A DNA stretch of 64,000 bases from Microbacterium allomyrinae (GCF_020682705.1 NZ_JAGTTN010000002.1:434001-498000); one strand, 5' to 3'. Positions 53,165 through 63,551 are shown, numbered from the stretch's first letter. The notes: generated by a model from the sequence alone, not told the origin. Program-made: numbers and translations.

Positions 53165-55753
53165 TCAGTGCGTGCTGAAGCTCACGACCTTGGGAGGCCG
53201 CACCACCGCGCGCGTGATCTCGCGTCCGGCGAGCGAGCGGACGATGCGTTCGTCTTCGCGTGCGAGCTTCTCGAGCTGAGCGGCATCGATGCGTGCGGGC
53301 ACCGTGAGTGTCGCGCGCACCTTGCCGTCGATCTGGACGACCGAGGTCACCGTCTCTTCGACGAGAAGGGTCGAATCCGCGCTCCGCCACGGGACAAGAC
53401 CCACGAATCCGTCATATCCGAGGATCTCCCAGAGCTCTTCCGCGGTGTGAGGCGCGAACAGGTCGATGATCATCGCGGTCGCCTCAGCGGCTTCGCGAAC
53501 GGCGGGATCGGCGGGACCGGCGCCGCTGTCGATGGTCTTGCGAGTGGCGTTGACCAGCTCCATGAGGCGCGCGACGACGACGTTGAACTTGTTCTGCTCG
53601 ATGAGCCCGGGCGCATCCGCGAGCAGGCGGTGGGTCACGCGGCGAAGGGCGACGTCACCCTCTGCCCAGATGACGTCGGGCTCGCTCGCGACGTCCTTCG
53701 CGACGCGCCATGCGCGCGCGAGGAACTTCTGGGCACCCGTCGTCGAGACATCCTCCCAGTTGATGTCGTCCTCGACCGGACCGGCGAACACGATCGCGGT
53801 GCGCACGGCGTCTGCGCCCGGGTCGATCATGCTCGAGGCGAACTCGACCAGATTGCCCTTGCTCTTGGACATCTTCGAGCCGCCGAGCAGCACCATGCCC
53901 TGGTTGATGAGGCTCGAGAAGGGCTCGGTGAAGCCGATCAGTCCCTCGTCGAAGAGGACCTTGGTGATGAACCGCGCATACAGCAGGTGGAGGATCGCGT
54001 GCTCGACGCCGCCGATATAGGAATCGACGGGCGCCCACTTGTCGGCCTCCCGCGAGGGGAACGCCTGCGTGGGGTCCTCGGCCGCGAGGAAGCGGAGGAA
54101 GTACCACGAGCTGTCGACGAAGGTGTCCATCGTGTCGGCATCACGCAGAGCCGGCTCGCCGGTCTCGGGATCGACGGTGGCCATCCAGTCTGCTGCGCCG
54201 CCGAGGGGCGAGGTGCCCTTCGGCGTGAGGTCGAGGCCCTTGACGTCGGGAAGCGTCAGCGGGAGCTGATCCTCCGGAACGGGCACGATCCGTCCGTCCG
54301 CCGTGTGGATCATCGGGATCGGGGTCCCCCAGAAGCGCTGGCGCGAGATCAGCCAATCGCGCAGGCGATACGACTTGGCCGCCCGGCCGGTGCCGGCCGC
54401 TCGGAGCTGGTCGATGATCCGGGCGATGGCGTTGCGCTTGGACAGCCCGTCGAGCGAGCCGGAGTTGATCATGCGGCCATCGCCGGTGAGCGCGATGCCG
54501 GTCTTCGCGGGGTCGATCGTGTCGAGCGAGTCCTGATCGGCGCCCGGATCGATCGGCACACCCTCATCGTCGAGTTCGATCACGGGCAGCGCGCCCGTGA
54601 TCGGAGCCGTCGTGTCGACCACCACTCTGACCGGCAGGTCGAACGCGCGCGCGAAGTCGAGGTCGCGCTGGTCATGGGCGGGTACGGCCATGACGGCACC
54701 GTGACCGTAGTCGGCCAGCACATAGTCGGCGGCCCAGATGGGAAGCCGCTCGCCGTTGACGGGGTTGATCGCGAACCGGTCGAGGAACACGCCGGTCTTC
54801 GGCCGGTCCGAGCTCTGGCGCTCGATGTCGGTCTCGCGCTGCACGTTCTCGAGATAGTCCTGGAAGCGCAGGCGCACCTCTGCCGACGATCCCGCGGCGA
54901 GTTCCGAGGCGAGATCGCTGTCGGGGGCTACGACCATGAAGGTCGCGCCGTGCAACGTGTCGGGACGCGTCGAGAAGACCGTGACGCGCCCCTCGCGCCC
55001 CTCGATCTCGAAGTCGATGTCGGCCCCGATGGAGCGGCCGATCCAGTTGCGCTGCATCCGGATGACCTTCTGCGGCCAGAACCCCTCGAGCTGGTTCAGA
55101 TCGTCGAGCAGGCGGTCGGCGTAGTCGGTGATCTTGAAGTACCACTGCGTGAGCTTCTTCTTCACGACTTCTGCGCCGCAGCGCTCGCAATGCCCGTCGA
55201 CGACCTGCTCGTTCGCGAGCACCGTCTGGTCGTTCGGGCACCAGTTGACCGGGCTCTCCTTGCGATACGCGAGGCCACGCTCGTAGAGAAGCTGGAACAG
55301 CCACTGGTTCCAGCGGTAGTACTCCGGGTCGCTCGTGTGGAGGATGCGCGACCAGTCGTAGGACGAGCCGTATTCGCGGAAGCTCTTCTTGTGCTGCTCG
55401 ATGTTGGCGTAGGTCCACTCGCGGGGATCTGCCCCGCGCTGGATCGCCGCGTTCTCGGCCGGCAGCCCGAAGGAGTCCCAGCCGATCGGATTGAGCACGT
55501 TGTAGCCGCGATGGCGCCAGAAACGAGCCACGACATCGACATAGGCGTAGTTCTCGGCGTGACCCATGTGGAGGTCGCCGGACGGGTACGGGAACATGCC
55601 GAGCACGTACTTGCGCGGACGGGTGTCATCGTCCCCGCCGGCGCGGAACGGGTCGGCCTCGGCCCAGCGCGCCTGCCACTTCTCCTGGATCGCGAAGGCG
55701 TCGTAGCCGCCTTCGGCGGGCACGGCGGTGTCGGGGGGAAGCGTCTGACTCAC
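53165..55753 (-). CDS. leuS: leucyl-tRNA synthetase
   Basis: An 862-residue class I synthetase. The HIGH motif is HMGH near residue 62 ([15 protein letters not shown]) and the KMSKS loop is [11 protein letters not shown]. The editing CP1 domain lies between them, with [16 protein letters not shown]. The zinc-binding loop has CPND ... CERCG. The start is the GTG at 55753 (product VSQTLPPDT); a longer reading exists but its codons do not look coding. The ribosome-binding site is weak. Confidence 0.96.
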   Translation of the reverse strand: MSQTLPPDTAVPAEGGYDAFAIQEKWQARWAEADPFRAGGDDDTRPRKYVLGMFPYPSGDLHMGHAENYAYVDVVARFWRHRGYNVLNPIGWDSFGLPAENAAIQRGADPREWTYANIEQHKKSFREYGSSYDWSRILHTSDPEYYRWNQWLFQLLYERGLAYRKESPVNWCPNDQTVLANEQVVDGHCERCGAEVVKKKLTQWYFKITDYADRLLDDLNQLEGFWPQKVIRMQRNWIGRSIGADIDFEIEGREGRVTVFSTRPDTLHGATFMVVAPDSDLASELAAGSSAEVRLRFQDYLENVQRETDIERQSSDRPKTGVFLDRFAINPVNGERLPIWAADYVLADYGHGAVMAVPAHDQRDLDFARAFDLPVRVVVDTTAPITGALPVIELDDEGVPIDPGADQDSLDTIDPAKTGIALTGDGRMINSGSLDGLSKRNAIARIIDQLRAAGTGRAAKSYRLRDWLISRQRFWGTPIPMIHTADGRIVPVPEDQLPLTLPDVKGLDLTPKGTSPLGGAADWMATVDPETGEPALRDADTMDTFVDSSWYFLRFLAAEDPTQAFPSREADKWAPVDSYIGGVEHAILHLLYARFITKVLFDEGLIGFTEPFSSLINQGMVLLGGSKMSKSKGNLVEFASSMIDPGADAVRTAIVFAGPVEDDINWEDVSTTGAQKFLARAWRVAKDVASEPDVIWAEGDVALRRVTHRLLADAPGLIEQNKFNVVVARLMELVNATRKTIDSGAGPADPAVREAAEATAMIIDLFAPHTAEELWEILGYDGFVGLVPWRSADSTLLVEETVTSVVQIDGKVRATLTVPARIDAAQLEKLAREDERIVRSLAGREITRAVVRPPKVVSFSTH

Positions 55754-55823
55754 GTGGGAAGTACCAATCCTGGATGCCGGGTGGCGCGCACAGCGCAACG
55801 TCCAGATTAGCGGACCAGCGCCG

Positions 55824-57164
55824 TCACCAGCCGGGCGGGAGCGCGGCGCCGAGTGCGGCGAGCGGTCCGCGCGCCTTGATGCCGACCTCCGCGACCTCGG
55901 CCGCGGCATCCGATCGCCAGGTGATGCCGCCGCCCGCTCCGACGTAGGCGCCCGTCGGATGCACGACGATCGACCGGATCACCATCGCGAGGTCGAGCGC
56001 GCCGTCGTCGCCCACCCAGCCGAAGCAGCCGGCGAAGAGGCCGCGAGGCGCTCGTTCCAGTGAGTGCAGGATCGACATCGCCGAAAGCTTCGGGGCACCG
56101 GTCATGCTGCCGGCGGGGAAGGTGGCGTCCAGCAGCTCACCGACCGTCGTTCCCGGGCGGAGCATGCCCGACACCGTGCTCACGAGCTGATGCACGGCCG
56201 GGTACGACTCGACTTCGAGAAGGCGGTCGACGGTGACGGTGCCCGGCAGGCATACTCGCGACAGATCGTTGCGCATGAGGTCGACGATCATGACGTTCTC
56301 GGCCTGCTCCTTCTCGCTCGCGCGCAGCTCGGCCTCCAACTCGGCATCCGAGACGGCGTCCGCGCCGCGCGGGCGCGTGCCCTTGATGGGACGGGTGCGA
56401 ACGGCGCGTTCGCCGGTCGTCGCATCGTCGGCGATCTCGAGGAAGCGCTCGGGGCTCGCGCTCACCAGAGCGACCTCGCCGGAACGGACGAACCCGCCGT
56501 GATGCGCGGGGGTCGTGTCGCGCAGACGGCGGTACGCCTCGACGGGATCGATGGTCGCGTCGACCGCGAACCGCGTCGTCAGGCAGAGCTGGTAGGCGTC
56601 TCCCTCGCGGATCGCGTCGCGGCACCGCTCGATGAGCGCGGCGTACGCGTCGGGCTCCTCGCGATCGCGCGCGATCGCACGGAGGTCGATCGCGGGCAGC
56701 GACGGCGGGTGCACGTTCTCGGCGGTCGCCACCACGGCGAGCAGTCCGTCGATCTCGGCTGGTGCGCCGAACGCCCAGACCCTGCGGGAGGCGTGATCGA
56801 ACGCCAGCAGCCGCTCGACGCGCAGCCAGAGTTCCCGAGGGACACCGTCCTCGTCGCGGGCAGCGGGCGCACCCGCCCGCCCGGCGGCGTCGTCGTACCC
56901 GATCCAGCCGATCCACCCCCCTCGAAACGCTCCGGCGTCGGTCGACGGGCGGTCGTCGGCGACGTCGCGCGTCCGGGTGCAGGCGACGGAGCGCACACGG
57001 TCGGGATCGTCGGGCGCGCCGGTTCCGATCCAGCTCCATCCGCTGTCCGCGTCGGGTCCGGCATCCAGCCAGAACACGTCCGTCTCGCGATCCCAGCCGC
57101 CGAAGAACACGGAAGCCGGGTCCGCCCAGCGCGCGCAGGACGCGGCGACGAGGGGCGGCGACAT
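55824..57164 (-). CDS. pabB: chorismate-binding enzyme, aminodeoxychorismate synthase component I
   Basis: A 446-residue chorismate enzyme of the PabB/TrpE family. The catalytic lysine is in [10 protein letters not shown], and [11 protein letters not shown] and [15 protein letters not shown] are family signatures. The PIKGT motif and the shortened N-terminal domain favour PabB (folate pathway) over TrpE. No glutamine amidotransferase or aminodeoxychorismate lyase gene adjoins it. A TAGCCT box six bases before the ATG gives a leaderless start, divergent from the DedA gene. Confidence 0.85.
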   Translation of the reverse strand: MSPPLVAASCARWADPASVFFGGWDRETDVFWLDAGPDADSGWSWIGTGAPDDPDRVRSVACTRTRDVADDRPSTDAGAFRGGWIGWIGYDDAAGRAGAPAARDEDGVPRELWLRVERLLAFDHASRRVWAFGAPAEIDGLLAVVATAENVHPPSLPAIDLRAIARDREEPDAYAALIERCRDAIREGDAYQLCLTTRFAVDATIDPVEAYRRLRDTTPAHHGGFVRSGEVALVSASPERFLEIADDATTGERAVRTRPIKGTRPRGADAVSDAELEAELRASEKEQAENVMIVDLMRNDLSRVCLPGTVTVDRLLEVESYPAVHQLVSTVSGMLRPGTTVGELLDATFPAGSMTGAPKLSAMSILHSLERAPRGLFAGCFGWVGDDGALDLAMVIRSIVVHPTGAYVGAGGGITWRSDAAAEVAEVGIKARGPLAALGAALPPGW

Positions 57165-57170
57165 GTTCCC

Positions 57171-57176
57171 AGGCTA
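57171..57176 (-). promoter_or_regulatory. leaderless -10 box of pabB
   Basis: TAGCCT on the minus strand lies exactly six bases before the ATG at 57164. Confidence 0.5.
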
Positions 57177-57193
57177 GACGGCGCGCCGACCTC

Positions 57194-57199
57194 TAGGCT
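57194..57199 (+). promoter_or_regulatory. leaderless -10 box of DedA gene
   Basis: TAGGCT lies exactly six bases before the GTG at 57206. It and the pabB box form a compact divergent pair. Confidence 0.5.
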
Positions 57200-57205
57200 C
57201 GTGGC

Positions 57206-57895
57206 GTGAACGAGTTCCTCACGTGGCTGCTCGACGCCGTTCAGAGCGTCGATCCCGTCGTCAGGACTCTTCTGGCCGGCGTGGCCATCATGCTCGAGAC
57301 GAGCGTGCTCATCGGGCTCGTCGTCCCGGGCGACACGATCGTTATCGTGGCCGGCACCGCGGTGGGTTCCGTGTGGGAGGGCGTACTGCTCGGCATCGCC
57401 GTCGTGATCGGGGCCCTGATCGGCGAGAGCATCGGCTTCTGGCTGGGAAGGTTCCTCGGACCGCGGATCCAGCACTCGAAGCTCGGCCGCCGCATCGGCG
57501 AAGAGAACTGGGAGCGCTCCGAGCGATATCTGCGCCGCCGGGGCGGCCCTGCGATCTTCATCTCCCGCTTCCTGCCGGTGCTGCATTCCCTCGTCCCCCT
57601 CACCGTGGGTATGAGCGGGTACCCGTATCGCCGATTCCTGGCCTGGACGGTCCCGGCGTGCGTCATCTGGTCCACGCTGTACATCTCGGTGGCGGCCGTC
57701 GCCGCTGGAACATACCGAGAACTCGCCGACCAGCTCCACTACGCCGGGTACATCTTCGTCGCGATCATCGTGGCGTTCCTCGTGCTCGTGTTCGTGAGCA
57801 AGAAGGTCATCGAGCGTGCCGAGCGCAAGCACCTCGAGCACGACGAGCCCGGCGATGCGGCGGACAGTGGTGCCGCGGTGGACATGGAAGACTGA
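57206..57895 (+). CDS. DedA-family membrane protein
   Basis: A 229-residue protein with the DedA/VTT domain: about five to six helices, two re-entrant loops, and the conserved stretch FISRFLPVLHSLVPLTVGMSGYPYRRF with the functional Arg and Pro near residue 115. Family members flip polyprenyl phosphate or phosphatidylethanolamine. The last 45 residues are acidic and cytoplasmic. GTG is the start. The phosphatase gene starts 4 bases after its stop. Confidence 0.9.
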   Translation: MNEFLTWLLDAVQSVDPVVRTLLAGVAIMLETSVLIGLVVPGDTIVIVAGTAVGSVWEGVLLGIAVVIGALIGESIGFWLGRFLGPRIQHSKLGRRIGEENWERSERYLRRRGGPAIFISRFLPVLHSLVPLTVGMSGYPYRRFLAWTVPACVIWSTLYISVAAVAAGTYRELADQLHYAGYIFVAIIVAFLVLVFVSKKVIERAERKHLEHDEPGDAADSGAAVDMED

Positions 57896-57899
57896 GGGG

Positions 57900-58937
57900 A
57901 TGCCCGAGACCACCGTCGCGCCGACGCGCGCCAAGGTGCTGTGGCTGGCGAGACTCGAGTATCGGTTCCACTCATGGCGAGAGCGCAGAGCGCGAAGCCG
58001 CGGCCAGAAGCCCACGATCACGCCGTTTCCCGGCTACGCGGGACCGGACTGGGTGCGGGTGCTGGGTCGGGTCATGATCGTGCCGCCCGTCAAGCGCACC
58101 GAATCCGGCGAATATGCCAGCGTCCGAGGCTGGCGCAGTTTCGTCGCCGTCCCGATCGGATACGCCCAGGTCACCGTCACGATCGCGGGGGTGGAGCACG
58201 AGGTCGTCGCCGACCGCGGCGGCGTCATCGACGTACGGCTCCCTGCACGCCTGGAGCCCGGGTGGCAGACCGTCACGATGGCGGTCGAGGACGGCGAGCC
58301 CGTCGAGACCCGGGCCTTCGTGGTCGGCCCGGATGTGCGCTTCGGGGTCGTGTCGGATGTCGACGACACCGTGATGGTGACCGCGCTGCCGCGTCCCCTG
58401 CTCGCTGCGTGGAACTCGTTCGTCGTCGATGAGCATGCGCGCCAGCCCGTGCCGGGCATGGCGGTGCTCATGGAGCGCGTCGTCCGAGAGCATCCCGGCG
58501 CACCGCTCGTCTACCTTTCGACGGGGGCATGGAACATCGCGCCCACGCTCATGCGCTTCCTCCGCCGCCATCTGTTCCCGCCCGGTGCACTGCTGCTCAC
58601 CGACTGGGGCCCCACTCATGACCGCTGGTTCCGCAGCGGCAAGGTGCACAAGCTGTCGAACCTCCGCCGGCTCGCCGACGAGTTCCCGCACGTGCGATGG
58701 CTGCTCATCGGCGACGACGGGCAGCACGACGACCAGATCTACACGACGTTCGCCGGTGAGCATCCCGAGAACGTGGTGGGTGTCGCGATCCGGCGTCTGT
58801 CCCCGGCCGAGGCGGTGCTCGCCGGTGGTCGTACGGCGGTCAACGATCATGTCGCGGCCGGAGTTCCGTGGGTGAGCGAGGCGGACGGCGCGGGCCTGCT
58901 CGAGCGGCTGCAGGACGTCGGCGTCGTCGAACGCTGA
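57900..58937 (+). CDS. App1-like phosphatase (DUF2183)
   Basis: A 345-residue protein of the DUF2183/App1 family, HAD-like phosphatases first shown in yeast as phosphatidate phosphatases. The catalytic DxDxT is Asp153-Val-Asp155-Asp-Thr157; a second motif lies in LVYLSTGAWNIAPTL and later DWGPTHDRWFRSGKVHKLSNL and LLIGDDGQHDDQIY. The ATG at 57900 has a GAGGGG ribosome-binding site. It is likely coupled to the DedA gene, a pairing that fits membrane-lipid turnover, but this is inference. Confidence 0.87.
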   Translation: MPETTVAPTRAKVLWLARLEYRFHSWRERRARSRGQKPTITPFPGYAGPDWVRVLGRVMIVPPVKRTESGEYASVRGWRSFVAVPIGYAQVTVTIAGVEHEVVADRGGVIDVRLPARLEPGWQTVTMAVEDGEPVETRAFVVGPDVRFGVVSDVDDTVMVTALPRPLLAAWNSFVVDEHARQPVPGMAVLMERVVREHPGAPLVYLSTGAWNIAPTLMRFLRRHLFPPGALLLTDWGPTHDRWFRSGKVHKLSNLRRLADEFPHVRWLLIGDDGQHDDQIYTTFAGEHPENVVGVAIRRLSPAEAVLAGGRTAVNDHVAAGVPWVSEADGAGLLERLQDVGVVER

Positions 58938-58953
58938 CGTCGGACGTCGCGCG

Positions 58954-58959
58954 TAGGCT
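58954..58959 (+). promoter_or_regulatory. leaderless -10 box of yedK-like gene
   Basis: TAGGCT lies exactly six bases before the ATG at 58966. Confidence 0.5.
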
Positions 58960-58965
58960 GGCCGC

Positions 58966-59679
58966 ATGTGCGGACGCTTCGTCGTGGCAAGTGCCGGATC
59001 CGATCTCGTCGGCGTGCTCCGCGTCGACGTCGAGGGCGATGATCTTCCTGCCCCGTCCTACAATGTGGCTCCCACCGATCGTGTGGCCATCGTGATGGAC
59101 TCGGCGAAGACCGAGCCCCCCACGCGCCGACTGGAGGTCGCGCGGTGGGGCCTCGTTCCCGGCTGGGCGAAGGATCCCAAGATCGGCGCGCGCGCCTTCA
59201 ATGCCCGGGCCGAAGAGCTCGAAGAGAAGCCGATGTTCCGTACCGCCCTCGAGAAGCGGCGGGCGGTGGTCCCGGCATCCGGGTACTACGAATGGGCCAC
59301 GGTCGACGGCGTCAAGACGCCGCACTACATCCATCCGGCCGGCGGCGAGCCCCTCTTCTTCGCGGGCCTGTACGAGTGGTGGCGCGACAAGAGCAAGGCC
59401 GACGACGATCCGGAGCGGTGGCTCCTCAGCTTCACGATTCTCACGCGCGATTCGATCGGTCATCTCGGCTCGATCCACGATCGCATGCCGTTGTTCCTCG
59501 ATGCGGATTACGCCGACGCGTGGCTCGATCCGACCACCGACAACGTGGGTGATGTGCTCGACGCGGCCATCGACGCTGCGCCCGCCCTGGCGGCGACGCT
59601 CGACGAGCATGTCGTATCGACGGCTGTGGGGAACGTCCGCAACAACTCCCCCGAGCTCATCGAGCCGGCCGCCGACTGA
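58966..59679 (+). CDS. SOS-associated DNA-protein crosslink protein (YedK/HMCES)
   Basis: A 237-residue SRAP-domain protein that shields abasic sites in single-stranded DNA by a covalent thiazolidine link. The catalytic Cys2 is exposed once the start Met is removed (MCGRF). Asn in NARAEE near residue 74, Glu in GYYEW near residue 110 and His in HDRMP near residue 170 complete the site. The leaderless ATG is important because Cys must be the second residue. It neighbours two other genes whose families are tied to DNA alkylation damage. Confidence 0.93.
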   Translation: MCGRFVVASAGSDLVGVLRVDVEGDDLPAPSYNVAPTDRVAIVMDSAKTEPPTRRLEVARWGLVPGWAKDPKIGARAFNARAEELEEKPMFRTALEKRRAVVPASGYYEWATVDGVKTPHYIHPAGGEPLFFAGLYEWWRDKSKADDDPERWLLSFTILTRDSIGHLGSIHDRMPLFLDADYADAWLDPTTDNVGDVLDAAIDAAPALAATLDEHVVSTAVGNVRNNSPELIEPAAD

Positions 59680-59701
59680 CCCCTGCGCAGGTGCTGCCGC
59701 G

Positions 59702-59707
59702 TATCCT
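59702..59707 (+). promoter_or_regulatory. leaderless -10 box of glycosylase-like gene
   Basis: TATCCT lies exactly six bases before the GTG at 59714. Confidence 0.45.
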
Positions 59708-59713
59708 CATACG

Positions 59714-60610
59714 GTGACTCCCGCCCCCGCCCCCGCCCTCCCACGTGTGCGCACCGCACCGGTGGTCCGAGGCGCCGCGCAGTGGCGTGCCGACGAGGCG
59801 GCGCATGAGGCACGCGCCGACTCCCTGACGCGCGGGCACCGCGAGCGGTCATCGCGTCAGGAGTCGCATCCGGTCGAGGACTTCCTCTTCACCTACTACT
59901 CGTACAAGCCCTCGGTATTGCGGCGCTGGCATCCTGGTGAGGGCGTGGAACTGGCGGATGCCGCAGCCACCGCGCGCGCCGGCTGGCGGTGGTACGTTCC
60001 CGGTGCGGCAGCGGACGATGTGACGGTGGACGGCGCCGGGTACCGCGCGGAGCGCAGCCTCCTCGTGGAGGGCATCGGCAGAATCCTGCGCGCCACCGCC
60101 GGACGCGCGGCGGGATTCGGATGCTTCGGACTGCACGAGTGGGCGATGCTCTACCGGCAGCGCGAGCATCGGCACCCGGTCCCCCTGCGGCTCGGGCAGG
60201 AGGCCACCGATGAGGTCGTCGAGACCCACGAGCTGCGGTGCACCCACTTCGATGCGTTCCGCTTCTTCACCGAAGACGCCGTGCCCCTGAACCGCGACGT
60301 TCCGACGCGCGAGCGGCAGCCCGAACTCGAACAGCCGGGCTGTCTTCATGCCGGCATGGACCTCTACAAGTGGTCCGTCAAGCTCGGGCCGCTCGTCCCC
60401 GGTGATCTGCTGCTCGACGCGTTCGAACTCGCGCGCGACATCCGGGTGATCGACATGCGGGCCTCGCCGTACGATCTGAGCGGGTGGGGTTACGAGGCGA
60501 TCACGGTGGAGACGCCGGACGGCAAGGCGGCTTACGTGCGGGCTCAGCGCGGATTCGCCGAGCGCGCCCAGCACATCCGCGCACGGCTGCTCGGAGTGAT
60601 CGCGGGCTGA
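59714..60610 (+). CDS. conserved actinobacterial protein, labelled 3-methyladenine DNA glycosylase
   Basis: A 298-residue soluble protein. Close relatives in actinobacterial genomes are labelled 3-methyladenine DNA glycosylase. The patterns HPVEDFLFTYYSYKPSVLRRWHPG near residue 55 and FGCFGLHEWAMLYR near 137 recur in them. Later parts include THFDAFRFFTEDAVPLN and CLHAGMDLYKWSVKLGPL. I see neither the helix-hairpin-helix of AlkA-type enzymes nor the AAG fold, and I know of no direct proof of activity, so the label is doubtful. GTG is the start, defined by the -10 box six bases before it. The stop is adjacent to the convergent GH3 gene. Confidence 0.7.
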   Translation: MTPAPAPALPRVRTAPVVRGAAQWRADEAAHEARADSLTRGHRERSSRQESHPVEDFLFTYYSYKPSVLRRWHPGEGVELADAAATARAGWRWYVPGAAADDVTVDGAGYRAERSLLVEGIGRILRATAGRAAGFGCFGLHEWAMLYRQREHRHPVPLRLGQEATDEVVETHELRCTHFDAFRFFTEDAVPLNRDVPTRERQPELEQPGCLHAGMDLYKWSVKLGPLVPGDLLLDAFELARDIRVIDMRASPYDLSGWGYEAITVETPDGKAAYVRAQRGFAERAQHIRARLLGVIAG

Positions 60611-60611
60611 C

Positions 60612-61814
60612 TCACTCCGCTGGTGCGCATTCGGCGCACGGCAGGAGGCCGCGCCCCTCTGCCGCAATGCTCAATCGCAGCAGGGTGACGCGCTCCGAGG
60701 CTTCGCGCAGGCGCTCGGACGGCAGCGCGCCCGACTCGACCGCCGCGATGATTCCGTCGACGGTGCGCGAGGCGGTCTCCGGCGTCGAGAACACCACCGT
60801 GAGCACCAGGTCGTTTCCGGCGACGAGAGCAGCCACCGCATTCGCCACCGGGTCGGCGTACTCGGGCCTGCCCGAGCTCTGCAGCATTCCGAGGTCGTCG
60901 GTCACGACAACGCCCTCGAACCCGAGATCTTCGCGCGCGATCCGGTGCCATTCTGCCGACAGGCTCGCGGGAGTCTCATCGATCGCGGTGTAGGCCAGGT
61001 GGCCGAACATGAGCAGCGGAGCATCCGCTTCGATCGCCCCCTCGAACGGGATGCCGTCAGTGGCGCGCCACTGGTCGTACGACATACCTGACGAGGGGAT
61101 GCCCGCGTGAGAATCGCCCGGAGCAGCACCGTGCCCCGGGAAATGCTTGAGTGTCGACAACGCGTAGGGTCGCTCGCCCTGCACGGCGGCGACGACACGC
61201 TCGGCCGACGACTCGGGACCGGTCCCCAGCGCGCGTCGGTAGATGAAAGACGACGGGTCGGAGGTCACGTCGGCGACGATGCCGAAGTTGACGCCTACCC
61301 CGGCGCGGCGCACGAGCGCCCCACGCCCGGCGAATGCGGATTCGGCCGCGGATGCCGGCTCGTCTTTGAGTGTGCGCGCGGAGGGGAATCCGTCCCACGG
61401 CAGGCGTGACACGTCACCGCCCTCCTGGTCGATCGCGAGCAGAGGCGGAAACGCGGCGTTGACGGTGAGGGCCGATGTGACGGCGCGGAGCGCGTCCTCA
61501 TCGCCGGGAACGTTCGCACCCATGAGGATGAAGCCGCCGATGCCCGACTCCTGCATGTACGCGCGCAGCGCTGCCTCATCGGTCGTCGGGATGTGCCCCA
61601 TCACGACGCTCGCCGCCTGCTCTCGCAGCGACATCGCGGATACGGCGGCCTTCGCCTCGGCCACTGCCCCTGCCTCGTCCGCCGCGATCACCGATACCGT
61701 TCCGGAGGAGGCCATAGGCACGTCGATCTCTGCCGCCATCGCCGGGGGCACGAGCGCCGCGCAGACCACCACGAGCAGAGCGGCGACGGCGCCGGCGCGC
61801 TGCGGGGTTCTCAC
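60612..61814 (-). CDS. secreted glycoside hydrolase family 3 (NagZ-like)
   Basis: A 400-residue exported hydrolase. A signal peptide of about 27 residues ends in PPAMAAE. The GH3 N-terminal barrel has LLAIDQEGGDVSRL. The general acid/base loop KHFPGHGAAPGDSH is typical of beta-N-acetylglucosaminidases, and the nucleophile Asp is in VVVTDDLGM. Relatives remove GlcNAc from muropeptides or chitin pieces. There is no C-terminal domain or membrane anchor; two Cys near the C-terminus (PCAEC) are unusual. GTG is the start with a TAGGCT box six bases before it. Substrate is inferred. Confidence 0.87.
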   Translation of the reverse strand: MRTPQRAGAVAALLVVVCAALVPPAMAAEIDVPMASSGTVSVIAADEAGAVAEAKAAVSAMSLREQAASVVMGHIPTTDEAALRAYMQESGIGGFILMGANVPGDEDALRAVTSALTVNAAFPPLLAIDQEGGDVSRLPWDGFPSARTLKDEPASAAESAFAGRGALVRRAGVGVNFGIVADVTSDPSSFIYRRALGTGPESSAERVVAAVQGERPYALSTLKHFPGHGAAPGDSHAGIPSSGMSYDQWRATDGIPFEGAIEADAPLLMFGHLAYTAIDETPASLSAEWHRIAREDLGFEGVVVTDDLGMLQSSGRPEYADPVANAVAALVAGNDLVLTVVFSTPETASRTVDGIIAAVESGALPSERLREASERVTLLRLSIAAEGRGLLPCAECAPAE

Positions 61815-61820
61815 CGCACC

Positions 61821-61826
61821 AGCCTA
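61821..61826 (-). promoter_or_regulatory. leaderless -10 box of GH3 gene
   Basis: TAGGCT on the minus strand lies exactly six bases before the GTG at 61814. Confidence 0.5.
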
Positions 61827-61871
61827 TGCGCGAGCCTGGCGCCGGCCCAGGTGGGCGGCCTCGCGGATGCC

Positions 61872-63551
61872 TCAGTGGCGAGCGACGATCGCGGCGGCAT
61901 CCGTCCCAGAGGGGAGCACGCCGTACTGCGCGCCACGGTCGTCACCGAGGCGGGCCGCAATGAAGGCTTCCGCGTCTCGCGAGGGCGCGTGTCGCAGCAT
62001 GAGGGATGCCTGGAACGCCAGCGCGAGGTCTTCGCTGAGCCGTCGTGCCTGCGTCTGCGCTTCGGTCGCATCCTCATGAGTGAGCCTGGACAGAAGGGCG
62101 AGTGTGCGGTCCACATGGGCATCCAGCACGGTCGACGCTCCGGACGTCGAGCCGAGCTCATCGGCGAACGCCTCGCCCGACTCCGAATCGCGTGTGAGGG
62201 CACGCAGCACATCGAGCGCGATCACGTTCCCCGAACCCTCCCAGATCGCCATGACGGGCTGCTCGCGGTAGCGGCGAGCCAGCGGGAACGATTCGGTGTA
62301 GCCGTTGCCGCCGAGGCATTCCAGCGCCTCGTATGCGTGCTGCGGCCCGCGCTTGCAGACCCAGTACTTCGATACGGGCGTCGCGAGCCGGCGAAGAGCG
62401 ACGTCGCGGTCGGTTGCCCCGGCTTCGAAGAGCTGCGCCAGCCGGAGACCGCTCAGCATCGCGGCCTCGTACTCGAGTGCCAGATCGGCCAGCACGGCTG
62501 TCATCGCAGGTTGGTCCACGAGAAGCGCGCCGAAGGCCTCTCTCCCGCGTGTGTGCCACAGAGCCTCAGCCAGCGACTGGCGCATCCCCGCCGCGGTGCC
62601 GAGCACGCAATCCAGGCGCGTGCGTTGAACCATCTCGAGGATCGTGCGCACGCCCCGACCCGGCTCGCCGAGCACGAAGCCCACCGTGCCGTCGAACTCG
62701 ACCTCCGCCGAGGCGTTCGACCGGTTGCCGAGCTTGTCCTTCAGCCGTTGGATGCGAAACACGTTGCGCATGCCGTGAGGGAGCATCCGCGGCACGAAGA
62801 GGCACGAGAGTCCCTCGTCGACGTTGCCTCGCGTCGTGTGCGCGAGGACGAGGAAGGCGTCCGACATCGGCGCCGAGCAGAACCATTTGTGGCCGGTGAT
62901 CTGGTACGCGTGACCGCCCATCGACTCGCCGGTCGTGGTGCCCGCGCGCACGTCCGAGCCGCCCTGCTTCTCGGTCATCGCCATGCCGATGAGGGCACTG
63001 CTCTTCGTCTCGTTCGGCAGCAGGCGGGGCTCGTACTCGCGTGAGTACGCGCGGGGCAGCCACTCGTCGGCCACCCACGGCGACCCTTCGATCGAGGCGA
63101 CCGCGGCGTGTGTCATCGACACGGGGCAGGCGTGACCGGGCTCGACCTGCGCGAAGAGCATGAAGGTCGCCGCGCGCGCGACATGCGCTCCTGGGCGCGG
63201 GTCGGCCCAGGCCGAGGTGTGCGCACCGCGCGCGACGGCTTCGCCGATCACACGGTGATACGACGGGTCGTACTCGACCTCGTCGAGTCGGAATCCCCAG
63301 CGATCGTGCGCGTGGGCGATCGGGGTGTGCACGTTCGCGAGATACGCGTCGCGCTGGAATCCGGCCGACCCGACGAGGGCGCCCGCCTCGCGGAGTTCGG
63401 GGTCTGCCCATTCCGCGCCGAAGCCGCTGACTGCTGCGGCGAGAGGTGCGTTCAGCCCGTACTCGTCGACATCGACGCGCCAACGGGGTTGGTTCTCCAC
63501 ATAGTGCGTTGCGGATCCGATGACGCGCTGACCGCGCGAGAAGGCGGTCAT
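61872..63551 (-). CDS. AidB-like acyl-CoA dehydrogenase
   Basis: A 559-residue flavoprotein of the acyl-CoA dehydrogenase superfamily with the long N-terminal arm of AidB: HAHDRWGFRLDEVEYDPSYHRVI near residue 80. FAD-binding MTEKQGGSDVRAGTT and ITGHKWFCSAPMSDAFLVLA follow, then the late CLGGNGYTESFPLARRYREQPVMAIWEGSGNV. AidB proteins bind DNA and limit alkylation damage; some members are plain fatty-acyl or isovaleryl dehydrogenases. The ATG at 63551 overlaps the stop of the upstream metallopeptidase gene (ATGA), so the pair is co-translated. Confidence 0.88.
   Translation of the reverse strand: MTAFSRGQRVIGSATHYVENQPRWRVDVDEYGLNAPLAAAVSGFGAEWADPELREAGALVGSAGFQRDAYLANVHTPIAHAHDRWGFRLDEVEYDPSYHRVIGEAVARGAHTSAWADPRPGAHVARAATFMLFAQVEPGHACPVSMTHAAVASIEGSPWVADEWLPRAYSREYEPRLLPNETKSSALIGMAMTEKQGGSDVRAGTTTGESMGGHAYQITGHKWFCSAPMSDAFLVLAHTTRGNVDEGLSCLFVPRMLPHGMRNVFRIQRLKDKLGNRSNASAEVEFDGTVGFVLGEPGRGVRTILEMVQRTRLDCVLGTAAGMRQSLAEALWHTRGREAFGALLVDQPAMTAVLADLALEYEAAMLSGLRLAQLFEAGATDRDVALRRLATPVSKYWVCKRGPQHAYEALECLGGNGYTESFPLARRYREQPVMAIWEGSGNVIALDVLRALTRDSESGEAFADELGSTSGASTVLDAHVDRTLALLSRLTHEDATEAQTQARRLSEDLALAFQASLMLRHAPSRDAEAFIAARLGDDRGAQYGVLPSGTDAAAIVARH

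Noticed and set aside
53060..55810. A 916-codon open frame antisense to leuS
   Set aside because: Same cause: high third-position GC keeps the opposite strand open. No start signal or domain is present.
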